DNA of 64,000 bases. Source: Kordiimonadaceae bacterium. GTDB lineage: Bacteria; Pseudomonadota; Alphaproteobacteria; Sphingomonadales; Kordiimonadaceae. A program made the translations under genes and the position numbers. The stretch spans positions 372,001-436,000 of the forward strand of contig JAEPQB010000003.1 of the NCBI GenBank assembly GCA_017640725.1, given 5' to 3'. The stretch's first letter is position 1; each line of letters starts with the position of its first letter. The notes below the pieces were generated by a model, which saw nothing but the letters and a program-made list of their open reading frames with translations, ran no database searches and was not told where the DNA came from. Shown here in pieces: positions 8,918-17,059 of this stretch.

Positions 8918-9565
8918 TTAGTCGTCAGCCGCTAATCGTTTGTTCAAATAGTTGTTCACCGATGCCATCAGGGCATTGAGCTCAGACTCAAAAAAGTGCG
9001 TCGCGCCTTTGATCACATCATGATCGATCGTGATTGCTTTTTGTGTCTTCAATTTTTCAACAAGCTTCACGATTGAAATCGGCGTCACCAATTCGTCTTG
9101 GTCCGCTTGAACGATCAATCCCGAAGACGGGCAGGGCGCCAAAAACGAAAAGTCATAGAGGTTGGCTGGAGGCGCAACTGAAATAAAGCCCTTGATTTCG
9201 GGTCGGCGCATCAAAAGTTGCATGCCAATCCAGGCGCCAAATGAAAATCCGGCGATCCAGGTACCCGTAGAATTAGGATTCATCGACTGCATCCAATCAA
9301 GCGCAGCTGCCGCATCGGACAATTCGCCAACGCCGCTGTCAAATTCGCCTTGGCTTCTGCCAACGCCGCGGAAATTGAAACGCAGTGTGGCAAACCCGCG
9401 GTGCGTGAATGCATGGAACAAATAATAAGCGACTTTGTTGTCCATTGTGCCGCCATGTTGCGGATGCGGATGCAAAATGAGAGCAAGGGGTGCTGTGGGG
9501 GTTTTTCCGGGCTGGTAGCGACCCTCAAGCCGTCCGGCAGGGCCACTGAAAATAATCTCGGGCAT
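8918..9565 (-). CDS. Alpha/beta hydrolase (serine hydrolase, dienelactone-hydrolase-like)
   Basis: 215 residues from ATG at 9565. It shows the alpha/beta hydrolase layout: LALILHPHPQHGGTMDNKV (oxyanion-loop region), the nucleophile elbow GFSFGAWIG (GxSxG), an acid-turn region QADQDELVTP and a C-terminal GATHFF histidine. This subgroup is often seen beside cysteine-desulfurase genes in Alphaproteobacteria, but its substrate is unknown. The reading frame stays open upstream to 9703; I prefer 9565 because MPEIIFSGPAGRLEG is a typical beginning for the subgroup, though its ribosome binding site is weak. Divergent from the first cysteine desulfurase gene. Confidence 0.85.
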   Translation of the reverse strand: MPEIIFSGPAGRLEGRYQPGKTPTAPLALILHPHPQHGGTMDNKVAYYLFHAFTHRGFATLRFNFRGVGRSQGEFDSGVGELSDAAAALDWMQSMNPNSTGTWIAGFSFGAWIGMQLLMRRPEIKGFISVAPPANLYDFSFLAPCPSSGLIVQADQDELVTPISIVKLVEKLKTQKAITIDHDVIKGATHFFESELNALMASVNNYLNKRLAADD

Positions 9566-9724
9566 AGAATTTGTTCTTTGCGCTATATTGTTGGTGAAAG
9601 GCCGCATGGCTTTCACATTGATCTGCAACGATATATCGAACTTTTTAGGCGAATCGCAAGCGATCTTGTGTATTTGGTGCAAAATCAATTGAACGCACAT
9701 CATATTCCGCCTATTTGACGAGCT

Positions 9725-10843
9725 ATGAGAGAAGTTATCTATCTAGATTACAACGCGACTGCGCCGATTCGACCCGGCGTGATCGACGCTATGGCAGCCG
9801 CGATGCAGCATGTGGGCAATCCTTCTTCTGTTCATGCGGCTGGCCGTCAGGCACGGAAACTGGTTGAAGAAGCGAGAAGCAAAGTTGCGGCCCTTGTTGG
9901 TGCGCGGGTTCGCGACGTTACTTTTTGCTCAGGCGGTACTGAAGCGAACAATGCCGTTATTCGGGGCAGTGGCGCAGCCAGCGTTATCGTTTCTGCTGTT
10001 GAACATGACTGTAGCCTTGCGGCTGCTAAATTGGCAGGTGAGTCGGAGTTTTCATTGCCCGTAACGTCGTCTGGCGTCGTTGATCTGAATGCGCTTGAGG
10101 CACTCCTCGAGAAGGCGCCCCAGCCAGCACTTGTATCCGTCATGTTGGCGAACAATGAAACCGGCGTCATCCAGCCCATTAAAGAAATCTCAGAACTCGC
10201 CAAAATCGCTGGAGCGCGAGTGCATACAGACGCTGTGCAGGCAGCTGGCAAGATCGATATTAATTTCAATGACTTGGGGGTGGATTATCTGACCATATCG
10301 TCCCACAAGCTTGGGGGGCCGCAGGGTGTTGGTGCCATCATTACTGCGCCTACGGCGCCGTTGGCGGCCCTAATTGCTGGTGGTGGGCAGGAATTGGGAC
10401 GGCGTTCTGGAACGGAAAATGTTGCAGGCATCGTAGGGTTCGGTGAGGCAGTGCTGGAAGCCATGGCTGAACTCGGTACGGCTGAGGAATTGGCCGCAAA
10501 ACGCGACAGGTTCGAACAAGCGGTTAGCGAGATATCGAATGAAGCCATTTTGATTGGTGCGGACGCGCCGCGAACCGCTAACACAAGTTGCGTTGCAATG
10601 CCTGGCGTCAAAGGTGAAACTCAAGTGATGCACTTCGACTTAAACGGTATTTGTGTGTCGTCTGGTTCGGCATGTTCTTCCGGAAAAGTGAAGGTAAGTC
10701 ATGTTCTTTCCGCCATGGGGTACACTGACGATGTTGCAGAAGCATCCATCCGCGTGTCTCTTGGTCGATTGACGACGGATGATGATATAGATGCCCTGAT
10801 CAAGGCTTGGCGCAACCTCTATGAGCGCGCGAAGGCGCGTTAG
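9725..10843 (+). CDS. Cysteine desulfurase (NifS/IscS family), first of a tandem pair
   Basis: PLP enzyme that removes sulfur from cysteine as a persulfide for Fe-S cluster or thiocofactor synthesis. 372 residues. The PLP lysine is K195 in SSHKLGGPQG; the persulfide cysteine is C317 in the class I loop VSSGSACSSGKVKVSHV. The cofactor-binding strand HTDAVQAAGKID is present. It starts an apparent operon with a second cysteine desulfurase nine bases downstream and a ferredoxin. The second copy is not a recent duplicate: the two proteins differ clearly, suggesting separate roles or partners. Confidence 0.92.
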   Translation: MREVIYLDYNATAPIRPGVIDAMAAAMQHVGNPSSVHAAGRQARKLVEEARSKVAALVGARVRDVTFCSGGTEANNAVIRGSGAASVIVSAVEHDCSLAAAKLAGESEFSLPVTSSGVVDLNALEALLEKAPQPALVSVMLANNETGVIQPIKEISELAKIAGARVHTDAVQAAGKIDINFNDLGVDYLTISSHKLGGPQGVGAIITAPTAPLAALIAGGGQELGRRSGTENVAGIVGFGEAVLEAMAELGTAEELAAKRDRFEQAVSEISNEAILIGADAPRTANTSCVAMPGVKGETQVMHFDLNGICVSSGSACSSGKVKVSHVLSAMGYTDDVAEASIRVSLGRLTTDDDIDALIKAWRNLYERAKAR

Positions 10844-10852
10844 TGCAACTGA

Positions 10853-12007
10853 ATGGCGATCAAGCGCGCATATCTGGACTATCAATCAACCACGCCGCTG
10901 GACGAGCGGGTGCTGAGCGCAATGTTGCCGTTTTTGACCACTAAATTCGGCAATCCGCACTCAGCTGAACACAATTATGGCTGGGAGGCCGAGGCTGCGC
11001 TAGATGTTGCGCGCGAACAGGTCTCAACTGTTATTAACGGCCAACCGGAAAGCGTTACCTTTCTCTCTGGCGCGACAGAAGCCAATAACCTGGCACTCAA
11101 AGGTGCAATGGAACGGTTGGGACACGACAAACCCAATCTGGTGACAGTGGCTACCGAACACAAATGTGTGCTGGAGGCTGCGCAATATTGCGCGTCTCAG
11201 GGTTACGGTCTGACAGTTTTGCCAGTTCAGCAAAACGGCTTGCTGGACCTAAATGTTCTGGAAGATGCGGTGACCGGCGAAACGGCGATTGTGTCGGTGA
11301 TGGCGGTGAATAATGAAATTGGCGTTATTCAACCGCTCAAACAGATTGGCGCGATTTGCCATGCAAAAGGCGCGCTGTTCCACACGGACGCTGCGCAAGC
11401 GTTTGGCAAAATCCCGCTCGATGTAGAAGCGATGAACATCGACTTGATGAGTATTTCTGGTCACAAAGTTTATGGACCCAAGGGTGTTGGCGCTTTGTAT
11501 TGCCGGCCCGGCAACGGTGCGGTGATAGCACCGCAAATGCATGGCGGAGGCCAGGAGAATGGCCTGCGAGCTGGTACCCAGGCGCCGGCGCTGGTTGCAG
11601 GCCTTGGGAAAGCCGCTGCGATATGTGCTGCAGAAATGGCGCAGGAAGAGGGCCGGTTACGCGGTCTGATGGCGCGCCTCAAGCGCGAACTGGCTTCGGT
11701 TTTACCTGCTATGAGGGTTAATGGGGATGAAGACAGTCGTTGGGTTGGTAACTTGAATGTTTGTTTCCCTGACCTGGACGGTGACCGCTTGTTCGCAGAC
11801 ATCCGTGGTTTGGCGGTTTCTTCGGGCGCGGCGTGTGCATCAGCAGTCGCTGAACCTTCCTATGTTTTGGATGCCATTGGCGTTGACAAAAAGGACGCAA
11901 AAGCGTCGTTTAGAATAGGAATTGGCCGAATGACGACTGATGAAGAAATTGACTTCGCGATTGAGAAAATTAGTCAAGCCATAAGAAACCAGGGGGTTGG
12001 TGCATGA
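10853..12007 (+). CDS. Cysteine desulfurase (IscS family), second of a tandem pair
   Basis: 384 residues, complete class I enzyme. The PLP lysine is K205 in SGHKVYGPKGVGA and the persulfide cysteine C328 in VSSGAACASAVAEPSYV. GGGQENGLRAGTQ matches the conserved Gly-rich region. It overlaps the ferredoxin start by four bases (ATGA), so translation of the two is probably coupled. IscS and ISC ferredoxin are known partners: ferredoxin supplies electrons for persulfide reduction on the scaffold. No scaffold gene (iscU, sufU) is found in the window. Confidence 0.92.
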   Translation: MAIKRAYLDYQSTTPLDERVLSAMLPFLTTKFGNPHSAEHNYGWEAEAALDVAREQVSTVINGQPESVTFLSGATEANNLALKGAMERLGHDKPNLVTVATEHKCVLEAAQYCASQGYGLTVLPVQQNGLLDLNVLEDAVTGETAIVSVMAVNNEIGVIQPLKQIGAICHAKGALFHTDAAQAFGKIPLDVEAMNIDLMSISGHKVYGPKGVGALYCRPGNGAVIAPQMHGGGQENGLRAGTQAPALVAGLGKAAAICAAEMAQEEGRLRGLMARLKRELASVLPAMRVNGDEDSRWVGNLNVCFPDLDGDRLFADIRGLAVSSGAACASAVAEPSYVLDAIGVDKKDAKASFRIGIGRMTTDEEIDFAIEKISQAIRNQGVGA

Positions 12008-12342
12008 GCACTGTGACCGTGACATTCGTTCTTCACGATGGAGAAGAGATTGAGGCCTCCGGCGCTGCGGGAAGTACTGTGCTGGAGCTCGCACAGTCTG
12101 CCGGCGTGGAAATAGAAGGGGCATGTGAAGGCAATATGGCGTGCTCTACTTGCCATGTGGTTGTTGATGAAACTTCATTTTCAAGCCTGCCGGAACCCAC
12201 AGAAGACGAGGAAGAAATGCTCGACCTTGCTACGGGCTTAAAGCGGACTTCCCGCCTGGGCTGCCAGATTGAAGTGAGCCCGGCTGTTGACGGTATGCGC
12301 CTGGAAGTGCCTAGGGAAAGCCGCAATATGATGGGCCTTTAA
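12004..12342 (+). CDS. fdx: [2Fe-2S] ferredoxin, ISC/adrenodoxin type
   Basis: 112 residues. Cluster ligands are C41, C47, C50 (CEGNMACSTC) and C87 (LGCQIE), the spacing of vertebrate-type/ISC ferredoxins. The acidic helix between them (EPTEDEEEMLDLA) is the usual docking surface for partner proteins. Its coupling to the second cysteine desulfurase supports an electron-transfer role in Fe-S cluster assembly in the cytoplasm. Confidence 0.94.
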   Translation: MSTVTVTFVLHDGEEIEASGAAGSTVLELAQSAGVEIEGACEGNMACSTCHVVVDETSFSSLPEPTEDEEEMLDLATGLKRTSRLGCQIEVSPAVDGMRLEVPRESRNMMGL

Positions 12343-12430
12343 CAGCCCGTTGCTTGCAAATCATTTTCTTCTTACCATATGGGATAAGGGAACAAGGTTC
12401 CCGCAAATCCTTTTGGGGAAGAGGAAAACA

Positions 12431-12712
12431 ATGACAAGAAATCAAATATTTGGTGCAGGCGTTGCGGCGATCGTGGCGTTCATGACCATCGGCAGCTTAT
12501 TTTCAGATGAGGATCGCAGCTATCGCCACGATGACCGTGATGATTGGCGAATGGACGTAGATATCGACGTAGACGGAGATGAAATCATCATCAAGTCGGT
12601 CGGTGGGAAAACCGTCGTTTACACAGAAAATGGCAAAGTTGAATGCTCTGAGGGGCAGGACGCCATTACCATCACTCGTAAAGACGGTTCCGAGACACGG
12701 ATCGCTTGCTAG
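12431..12712 (+). CDS. Small acidic exported or membrane-anchored protein, function unknown
   Basis: 93 residues from ATG at 12431, preceded by GGGGAAGAGGAAAA, a strong ribosome binding site. One hydrophobic segment (about residues 6-22, FGAGVAAIVAFMTIGSLF) can act as anchor or signal, followed by an Asp/Arg-rich linker (YRHDDRDDWRMDVDIDVDGD) and a small beta-rich part with two cysteines (KVECSEGQ and the C-terminal IAC) that could form a disulfide outside the cytoplasm. I do not recognise a family. It lies 88 bases after the ferredoxin on the same strand. Confidence 0.65.
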   Translation: MTRNQIFGAGVAAIVAFMTIGSLFSDEDRSYRHDDRDDWRMDVDIDVDGDEIIIKSVGGKTVVYTENGKVECSEGQDAITITRKDGSETRIAC

Positions 12713-12729
12713 CGGAGAGCTAAGACGAT

Positions 12730-12752
12730 GCCCGACCTAGTGATGGTCGGGC
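12730..12752. terminator. GC-rich hairpin at the dnaB 3' end
   Basis: GCCCGACC (12730-12737) and GGTCGGGC (12745-12752) pair exactly around a seven-base loop. The stem spans the dnaB stop codon and lies just after the small acidic gene, between convergent genes. No clear T-tract follows on either strand, so termination is plausible but not certain. Confidence 0.45.
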
Positions 12753-14263
12753 AGGTGATCTTCTTCGACTAGGTCTGTAAAGCGAGTCACTTCTTTCTTG
12801 AAAGCCAGTTTCACGGTGCCCACTGGTCCGTGACGCTGTTTACCGATAATCACTTCTGCTTTGCCGTACAGAAGCTCCATTTCGGCTTGCCACTGAGCGT
12901 GTTTTTCTATCTCCGCTTCGGAGGGCTGTTCCTTCTCTTTGTAATATTCCTCGCGAAACACAAACATCACCATATCTGCGTCTTGCTCAATTGAGCCAGA
13001 TTCGCGGAGGTCAGAGAGCATTGGTCGTTTGTTTTCTCGCTGTTCAACAAGACGGCTGAGCTGCGACAAGGCAATTACCGGAACATGAAGTTCTTTTGCT
13101 AAACCTTTGAGACCGCGCGTGATTTCGGAAATTTCCTGCACACGGTTTTCGCCGGCGGTTCCTTTACCCGAGCCGCGCAGCAACTGCAGATAATCCACCA
13201 CCACCAGACCTAAGTTATGTTGCCGCTTCAGGCGGCGTGCACGCGTCCTTAAGGCTGCAATCGTGAGGGCAGGCGTATCGTCGATGAAGAGCGGCATGTC
13301 CTCAAGCTCAATGGAAGCGCGGGCAATGGCTTGAAACTGGTCTTCCGTCAGCTTGCCTTGACGCATGGCGTGAGACTGGATGGGGTCGGGGCCCTGGTAA
13401 TGCAAATTAGCCCGGTCTGACAATATCCTGGCAGCCAATTGGTCGGCTGACATCTCAAGACTGAAGAAACATACAACAGAGCCCTTGGAGCGTTCCATGT
13501 CCTGCCCTGCCACCAGATCATCGGTCCAGCGTTTTGCTGCATTGAAGGCAATATTGGTTGCAAGCGCCGTTTTACCCATAGCCGGGCGCCCAGCGAGGAT
13601 GATCAAATCTGATGGGTGCAAACCACCGATCTGGTTGTTGAGCTGGGTCAGACCCGTTGTGATACCCGACAAACTATCTGGGTCTTTGTAGGCGCTTTCA
13701 ATATTTTCGACAGCCGTCCGTAAAGCGCGAGAAAAAGATTGTGCACCAGATTCGGACTGGCCGAGTTCTGCCAAATCAAACAGCTGTTTTTCTGCGTCTG
13801 AAATCTGCTCAGTGGCTTCTGAATCAACTGGTGCGTCATAGGCATCAATAACGATTCCTTCACCGATTTGAATGAGCGCCCGCCGGGTGGCCAGGTCATA
13901 GATGGTGCGGCCATAGTCCTCGGCGTTAATGATGGTGGCGGCGCTTGCAGCCAATCTTACAAGATATTGGGCGCCGCCAACATCTGTGAGAGCTTCATCA
14001 TTTTCGAAATAGGGTTTGAGCTTAACAGGGTCGGCAATCTGGTTCTTGTCCATCAACTTGAGCACAGATTCGAAAATACGACCGTGTACCGGCTCAAAGA
14101 AATGCTCAGGCATCAAAAACCCCTGAACTTTTTGCGCTGCTTCATTGTTCACCAGAATGGCGCCCAAAAGTGCTTGCTCCGCTTCCAAATTGTGTGGTGG
14201 TTGACGATAACCCAGGCCGCCATCTTCATCGTTGGCGGCTTCGTCCGTACGCATTGCTTCCAT
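12737..14263 (-). CDS. dnaB: Replicative DNA helicase DnaB
   Basis: Hexameric 5'-3' helicase at the replication fork. 508 residues with the N-terminal DnaB domain (PPHNLEAEQALLGAILVNNEA, protein-protein contacts with primase) and a RecA-like C-terminal motor: Walker A GRPAMGKTALA, Walker B region LVVVDYLQLL, and ALSQLSR plus DLRESGSIEQDADMV motifs. Start at 14263 has CAGGGT upstream; an internal ATG three codons in is possible. It follows rpsF-rpsR-rplI, the usual order, but a terminator and a DnaA-box pair separate them, suggesting its own promoter. Confidence 0.97.
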   Translation of the reverse strand: MEAMRTDEAANDEDGGLGYRQPPHNLEAEQALLGAILVNNEAAQKVQGFLMPEHFFEPVHGRIFESVLKLMDKNQIADPVKLKPYFENDEALTDVGGAQYLVRLAASAATIINAEDYGRTIYDLATRRALIQIGEGIVIDAYDAPVDSEATEQISDAEKQLFDLAELGQSESGAQSFSRALRTAVENIESAYKDPDSLSGITTGLTQLNNQIGGLHPSDLIILAGRPAMGKTALATNIAFNAAKRWTDDLVAGQDMERSKGSVVCFFSLEMSADQLAARILSDRANLHYQGPDPIQSHAMRQGKLTEDQFQAIARASIELEDMPLFIDDTPALTIAALRTRARRLKRQHNLGLVVVDYLQLLRGSGKGTAGENRVQEISEITRGLKGLAKELHVPVIALSQLSRLVEQRENKRPMLSDLRESGSIEQDADMVMFVFREEYYKEKEQPSEAEIEKHAQWQAEMELLYGKAEVIIGKQRHGPVGTVKLAFKKEVTRFTDLVEEDHLPDHH

Positions 14264-14350
14264 TTACCCTGACCCAGATTTTGTATTTTCATCATCATGC
14301 GAGATGGGTGGCTTTTGTGAAACCAGAAAATCTGATTTATGCGCGTTGTT

Positions 14351-14368
14351 TTATCCACAGGTGGATAA
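14351..14368. promoter_or_regulatory. Inverted pair of DnaA boxes upstream of dnaB
   Basis: TTATCCACAGGTGGATAA is an 18-base palindrome-like element: the left half is an exact DnaA-box consensus (TTATCCACA, plus strand), the right half read on the minus strand is TTATCCACC, one mismatch. A weaker TTATCCCCG-like match follows at about 14373-14381. The pair lies about 90 bases upstream of the dnaB start, in the only non-coding gap of the cluster. Confidence 0.6.
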
Positions 14369-14397
14369 CTTCGGGGATAAGTTGGAAATTCGCACAC

Positions 14398-14427
14398 AAA
14401 AAAAGGCGGCCCGATGAGCCGCCTTTT
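14398..14427 (-). terminator. Terminator after rplI
   Basis: On the minus strand AAAAGGCGGC and GCCGCCTTTT form a stem followed by a run of seven Ts (plus-strand As at 14398-14404). It lies about 20 bases downstream of the rplI stop and separates the ribosomal operon from dnaB. Confidence 0.88.
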
Positions 14428-14447
14428 CAAATTTGATGGAGTCGAAA

Positions 14448-15086
14448 CTAAGCTTCAGTAGTTTCTTCTTCAGTTTCGTCAGCCGCAACTTCTTCAGCTG
14501 CTTCTTCAACTTCTTCACCGGCAGCAGCTGCAACATCTTCGTCCGCAACGTCTTCGATGAATTCGTTGTCAGCGTCGAAATCGTCTTCGTCGTCGGATGC
14601 GACAACAGCAGCACCAGTTGAGAACTGAGTTTCAGCTTCGTCAGCGCTGCGCGCAATGTTCACAACAACAGTTTCAGCGACTTCCGGGTGCAGACGAATA
14701 ACAACGTCGTGCAGGCCAAGAGTTTTGATCGCACGGTCCAGAACAACCTGGCTGCGGTTGATGCCAACACCAGCTTCTGAAACAGCTTCAGCGATATCGC
14801 GAGATGATACAGAACCGTACAGCTGACCGCTTTCGCCAGCCGCGCGGATCATAACGACCTTAACGTCAGCCATGGCAGCAGCCACTTTTTCAGCTTCAGT
14901 TTTGCGCTCAAGGTTTTCAGCTTCGAGGCGAGCCCGGTCAGCTTCAAACGCCGCTTTGTTGTTTGCAGTGGCGCGAAGGGCTTTTTTCTGTGGCAACAGG
15001 AAGTTACGTGCAAAGCCGTCTTTCACAGAGACGACATCACCCATCTGGCCAAGTTTCTCAACGCGTTCCAAGAGAATGACTTCCAT
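14448..15086 (-). CDS. rplI: 50S ribosomal protein L9 with a long acidic C-terminal tail
   Basis: 212 residues. The N-terminal rRNA-binding domain ([20 protein letters not shown], with [13 protein letters not shown]) and the central helix and C-terminal globular domain are normal and end near residue 150. After that comes a tail of about 60 residues made almost only of Asp, Glu, Ala and Val (e.g. [12 protein letters not shown]), absent from E. coli L9 (149 residues). Shorter acidic tails occur in some alphaproteobacterial L9 proteins; function unknown. Last gene of rpsF-rpsR-rplI. Confidence 0.96.
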   Translation of the reverse strand: MEVILLERVEKLGQMGDVVSVKDGFARNFLLPQKKALRATANNKAAFEADRARLEAENLERKTEAEKVAAAMADVKVVMIRAAGESGQLYGSVSSRDIAEAVSEAGVGINRSQVVLDRAIKTLGLHDVVIRLHPEVAETVVVNIARSADEAETQFSTGAAVVASDDEDDFDADNEFIEDVADEDVAAAAGEEVEEAAEEVAADETEEETTEA

Positions 15087-15110
15087 TTTATGTCTCCTTC
15101 TCTCTAGGCG

Positions 15111-15341
15111 TTACTGAACGATGAACGGCAGCAGCGCAATGTTGCGTGCGCGCTTGATTGCTTTAGCAAGCTCACGTTGTTTCTTGGCAGAAACGGCAGT
15201 GATGCGGCTTGGAACAATCTTGCCCCGTTCGGATACATATTTTTGCAGCAGTTTCACATCTTTATAGTCGATGGTCTGTGCGTTATCGCCGGAAAACGGG
15301 CAAGTCTTGCGACGGCGGAAAAATGGACGACGTGCAGCCAT
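15111..15341 (-). CDS. rpsR: 30S ribosomal protein S18
   Basis: 76 residues, full length. [12 protein letters not shown] and [18 protein letters not shown] are the S18 signatures. It binds S6 in the 30S platform. Only two bases separate it from the rpsF stop codon, so it is translated from the same message; rplI follows 24 bases later. Confidence 0.98.
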   Translation of the reverse strand: MAARRPFFRRRKTCPFSGDNAQTIDYKDVKLLQKYVSERGKIVPSRITAVSAKKQRELAKAIKRARNIALLPFIVQ

Positions 15342-15343
15342 GA

Positions 15344-15736
15344 TTATGCCTCCTTCCGATCACCGCGTGGACCGCGGTTGTCTGGGCGAGGGCCCCGACG
15401 GTTTTCTTTGTCCGCTTTGGCGCGAAGTACGATCGATGGACCTTCTTCAAGCTCTTCAACGCGCACAGTCATAAAGCGCAGAATATCTTCGTTCAGGCGT
15501 GCCTGACGTTCCATTTCTGCAACAGCAGCGTGCGGCGCATCTACGTTCAACAGAACATAGTGACCTTTGCGGTTTTTCTTGATGCGGTAAGCTAGGGTTT
15601 TAAGGCCCCAGTATTCATTTTTGGCAACTTTGCCACCGTTCTCCTCGATAATTTTCGAGAAGTCGGCTGTAATGCTTTCAACTTGCGTGTTGGATACATC
15701 CTGACGCGCAATGAAAACATGCTCGTATAAAGCCAT
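15344..15736 (-). CDS. rpsF: 30S ribosomal protein S6
   Basis: 130 residues. [17 protein letters not shown] and [21 protein letters not shown] are S6 hallmarks; the C-terminal tail is rich in Arg, Gly and Asp ([18 protein letters not shown]), as in many alphaproteobacteria. First gene of the operon; ribosome binding site AAGGAG lies just upstream of the ATG. Confidence 0.98.
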   Translation of the reverse strand: MALYEHVFIARQDVSNTQVESITADFSKIIEENGGKVAKNEYWGLKTLAYRIKKNRKGHYVLLNVDAPHAAVAEMERQARLNEDILRFMTVRVEELEEGPSIVLRAKADKENRRGPRPDNRGPRGDRKEA

Positions 15737-15879
15737 GCTTCACTCCTTGTGCTGATCGCTCCCCAGTCACCATGAGCAGGGGCCTCCAGCTTTCTTCAAA
15801 ACCCTCGCTGCGGTTCGTATGATCGAATCACCATCAGCAAAGGACGCGCTTACCTAAAGGGAAACGCCATGGAATGCAA
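15737..15879 (-). promoter_or_regulatory. Candidate promoter and leader of the rpsF operon
   Basis: On the minus strand TTGCAT (15874-15879) and TAGGTA (15851-15856) are 17 bases apart and could be -35 and -10 elements. This gives a leader of about 108 bases before rpsF. It has a CCCC/GGGG-based hairpin near 15765-15785 and an ACCGCAGCG segment that could belong to an S6:S18 autoregulatory RNA structure of the kind known from other bacteria; that last point is only a suggestion. Confidence 0.4.
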
Positions 15880-15900
15880 GGAAAAGCGTGGAATCGAGAC

Positions 15901-16974
15901 TCAGAACTCGTCGTAGATGCTAAAGTGAAGTTCATCGTCTCTTTGGTTAGCAGTCATCCTGCCTTTACGCATTCTGGGTGCAAAATAGCCCTCAGTCACA
16001 ATTTTGATGGCATCTTTATCGCTAATCCCCTGCGTTTTCAGGATAACGATGTCTTTAGCTTTGCAATCGGTATCGCGAGTGAAGCTGGCGATAAACTGGC
16101 TTTTTCTGGTTCTGTTTAGTTGGTCAATGCTTCCGGTTGGGTCATAAATTGGCCAATAGAAGCTCATGCCCCTCAGGTTTTGCCACCGCTGGGCTTCAAC
16201 GCAGTGATAAGCAAGGCGGTCGAAATTGTCTAAATGGTGTGAAACTTCGACCATATGTTTGTGGATAGACAAAACTTTTCTGTTTCTGGGTTCGCGTTCT
16301 AAAAATGCCTGAAGGGCAATCTCATAGCTAATGGAGGCTTTTTCGAAGTTGTGCATCCAGCGCATCAACTGCCCGTTCCAAAAATGCAAATTTGCTTCGT
16401 CTGGGTAGACTGCGATTTCGCTAGTCGTGTCTGCCAATTGTGTGGCCCGATTAGCATGCTTTTCCGCCCGTTCAATTTCCCCGGACGCCCAATATTGGCG
16501 AGCGAGAGACATGTGGGCTCTCGCGGCGAGAAAACTGTTCTCCATTGAGTGAAGGCTAATTAATTCTCTTGCGTGTTTGGTGAACAAATAAGCCATTTCA
16601 GGTTCTTTGCGGCGGATACTTTCCTCGGCTGCATCGACAAGGACAGGGGCAAGTTTCTCACTTCGAGGCCCAAATGCTTTGGTCATTAACTCTATTGCAA
16701 TTTCAAATTGCTCCAACGCCACTGGCTCTTGGTAGCGCGAAGCCGCCAGCGCGTACGTATAGGCGATTGGTCCGAGACTTTCAGGCTTATCGGCGTATAA
16801 CTGCCTCGCAATAGTATAGGCACGCCTGGCGTAGATGAAACTATCTGCTTTGTGCAGGAGAGCAGCTGAGTCACGGTAAGAAGCCAGGGCTTTTTCAAGT
16901 TCAAGAGTTGTTGGCTTGTCAGCGTGAGCACTAACAGACCAGCAGGAAATCAACGCTAGTATCAGAAATCGCAT
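15901..16974 (-). CDS. Exported TPR-like protein with a possible TonB-like C-terminal domain
   Basis: 357 residues from ATG at 16974, beginning with a signal peptide (MRFLILALISCWSVSAHA, cleavage likely after AHA). Residues about 30-250 are helix-rich with repeated Tyr/Ala-containing pairs (e.g. ARRAYTIARQLYADKPESLG, ASISYEIALQAFLEREP), suggesting tetratricopeptide-type repeats. The last about 75 residues (SQFIASFTRDTDC... to AIKIVTEGYFAPR...LHFSIYDEF) have the strand-helix-strand rhythm of the TonB C-terminal domain, though the match is weak and was judged by eye. No transport genes are nearby; a function cannot be assigned. Downstream neighbour is the rpsF leader. Confidence 0.7.
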   Translation of the reverse strand: MRFLILALISCWSVSAHADKPTTLELEKALASYRDSAALLHKADSFIYARRAYTIARQLYADKPESLGPIAYTYALAASRYQEPVALEQFEIAIELMTKAFGPRSEKLAPVLVDAAEESIRRKEPEMAYLFTKHARELISLHSMENSFLAARAHMSLARQYWASGEIERAEKHANRATQLADTTSEIAVYPDEANLHFWNGQLMRWMHNFEKASISYEIALQAFLEREPRNRKVLSIHKHMVEVSHHLDNFDRLAYHCVEAQRWQNLRGMSFYWPIYDPTGSIDQLNRTRKSQFIASFTRDTDCKAKDIVILKTQGISDKDAIKIVTEGYFAPRMRKGRMTANQRDDELHFSIYDEF

Positions 16975-17059
16975 AACCTTCTCCCTGATCAATAAGTCAG
17001 CATGATATATCATAACAAAAGTTTATCAAGGTTTTGCAAATGGATATAAGTCGGCTTAA

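Noticed and set aside
9594-9616. Imperfect hairpin (GTGAAAG...CTTTCAC) between the hydrolase and the first cysteine desulfurase
   Set aside because: It has a bulge, lies just upstream of one possible start, and does not match an IscR site; could be chance.
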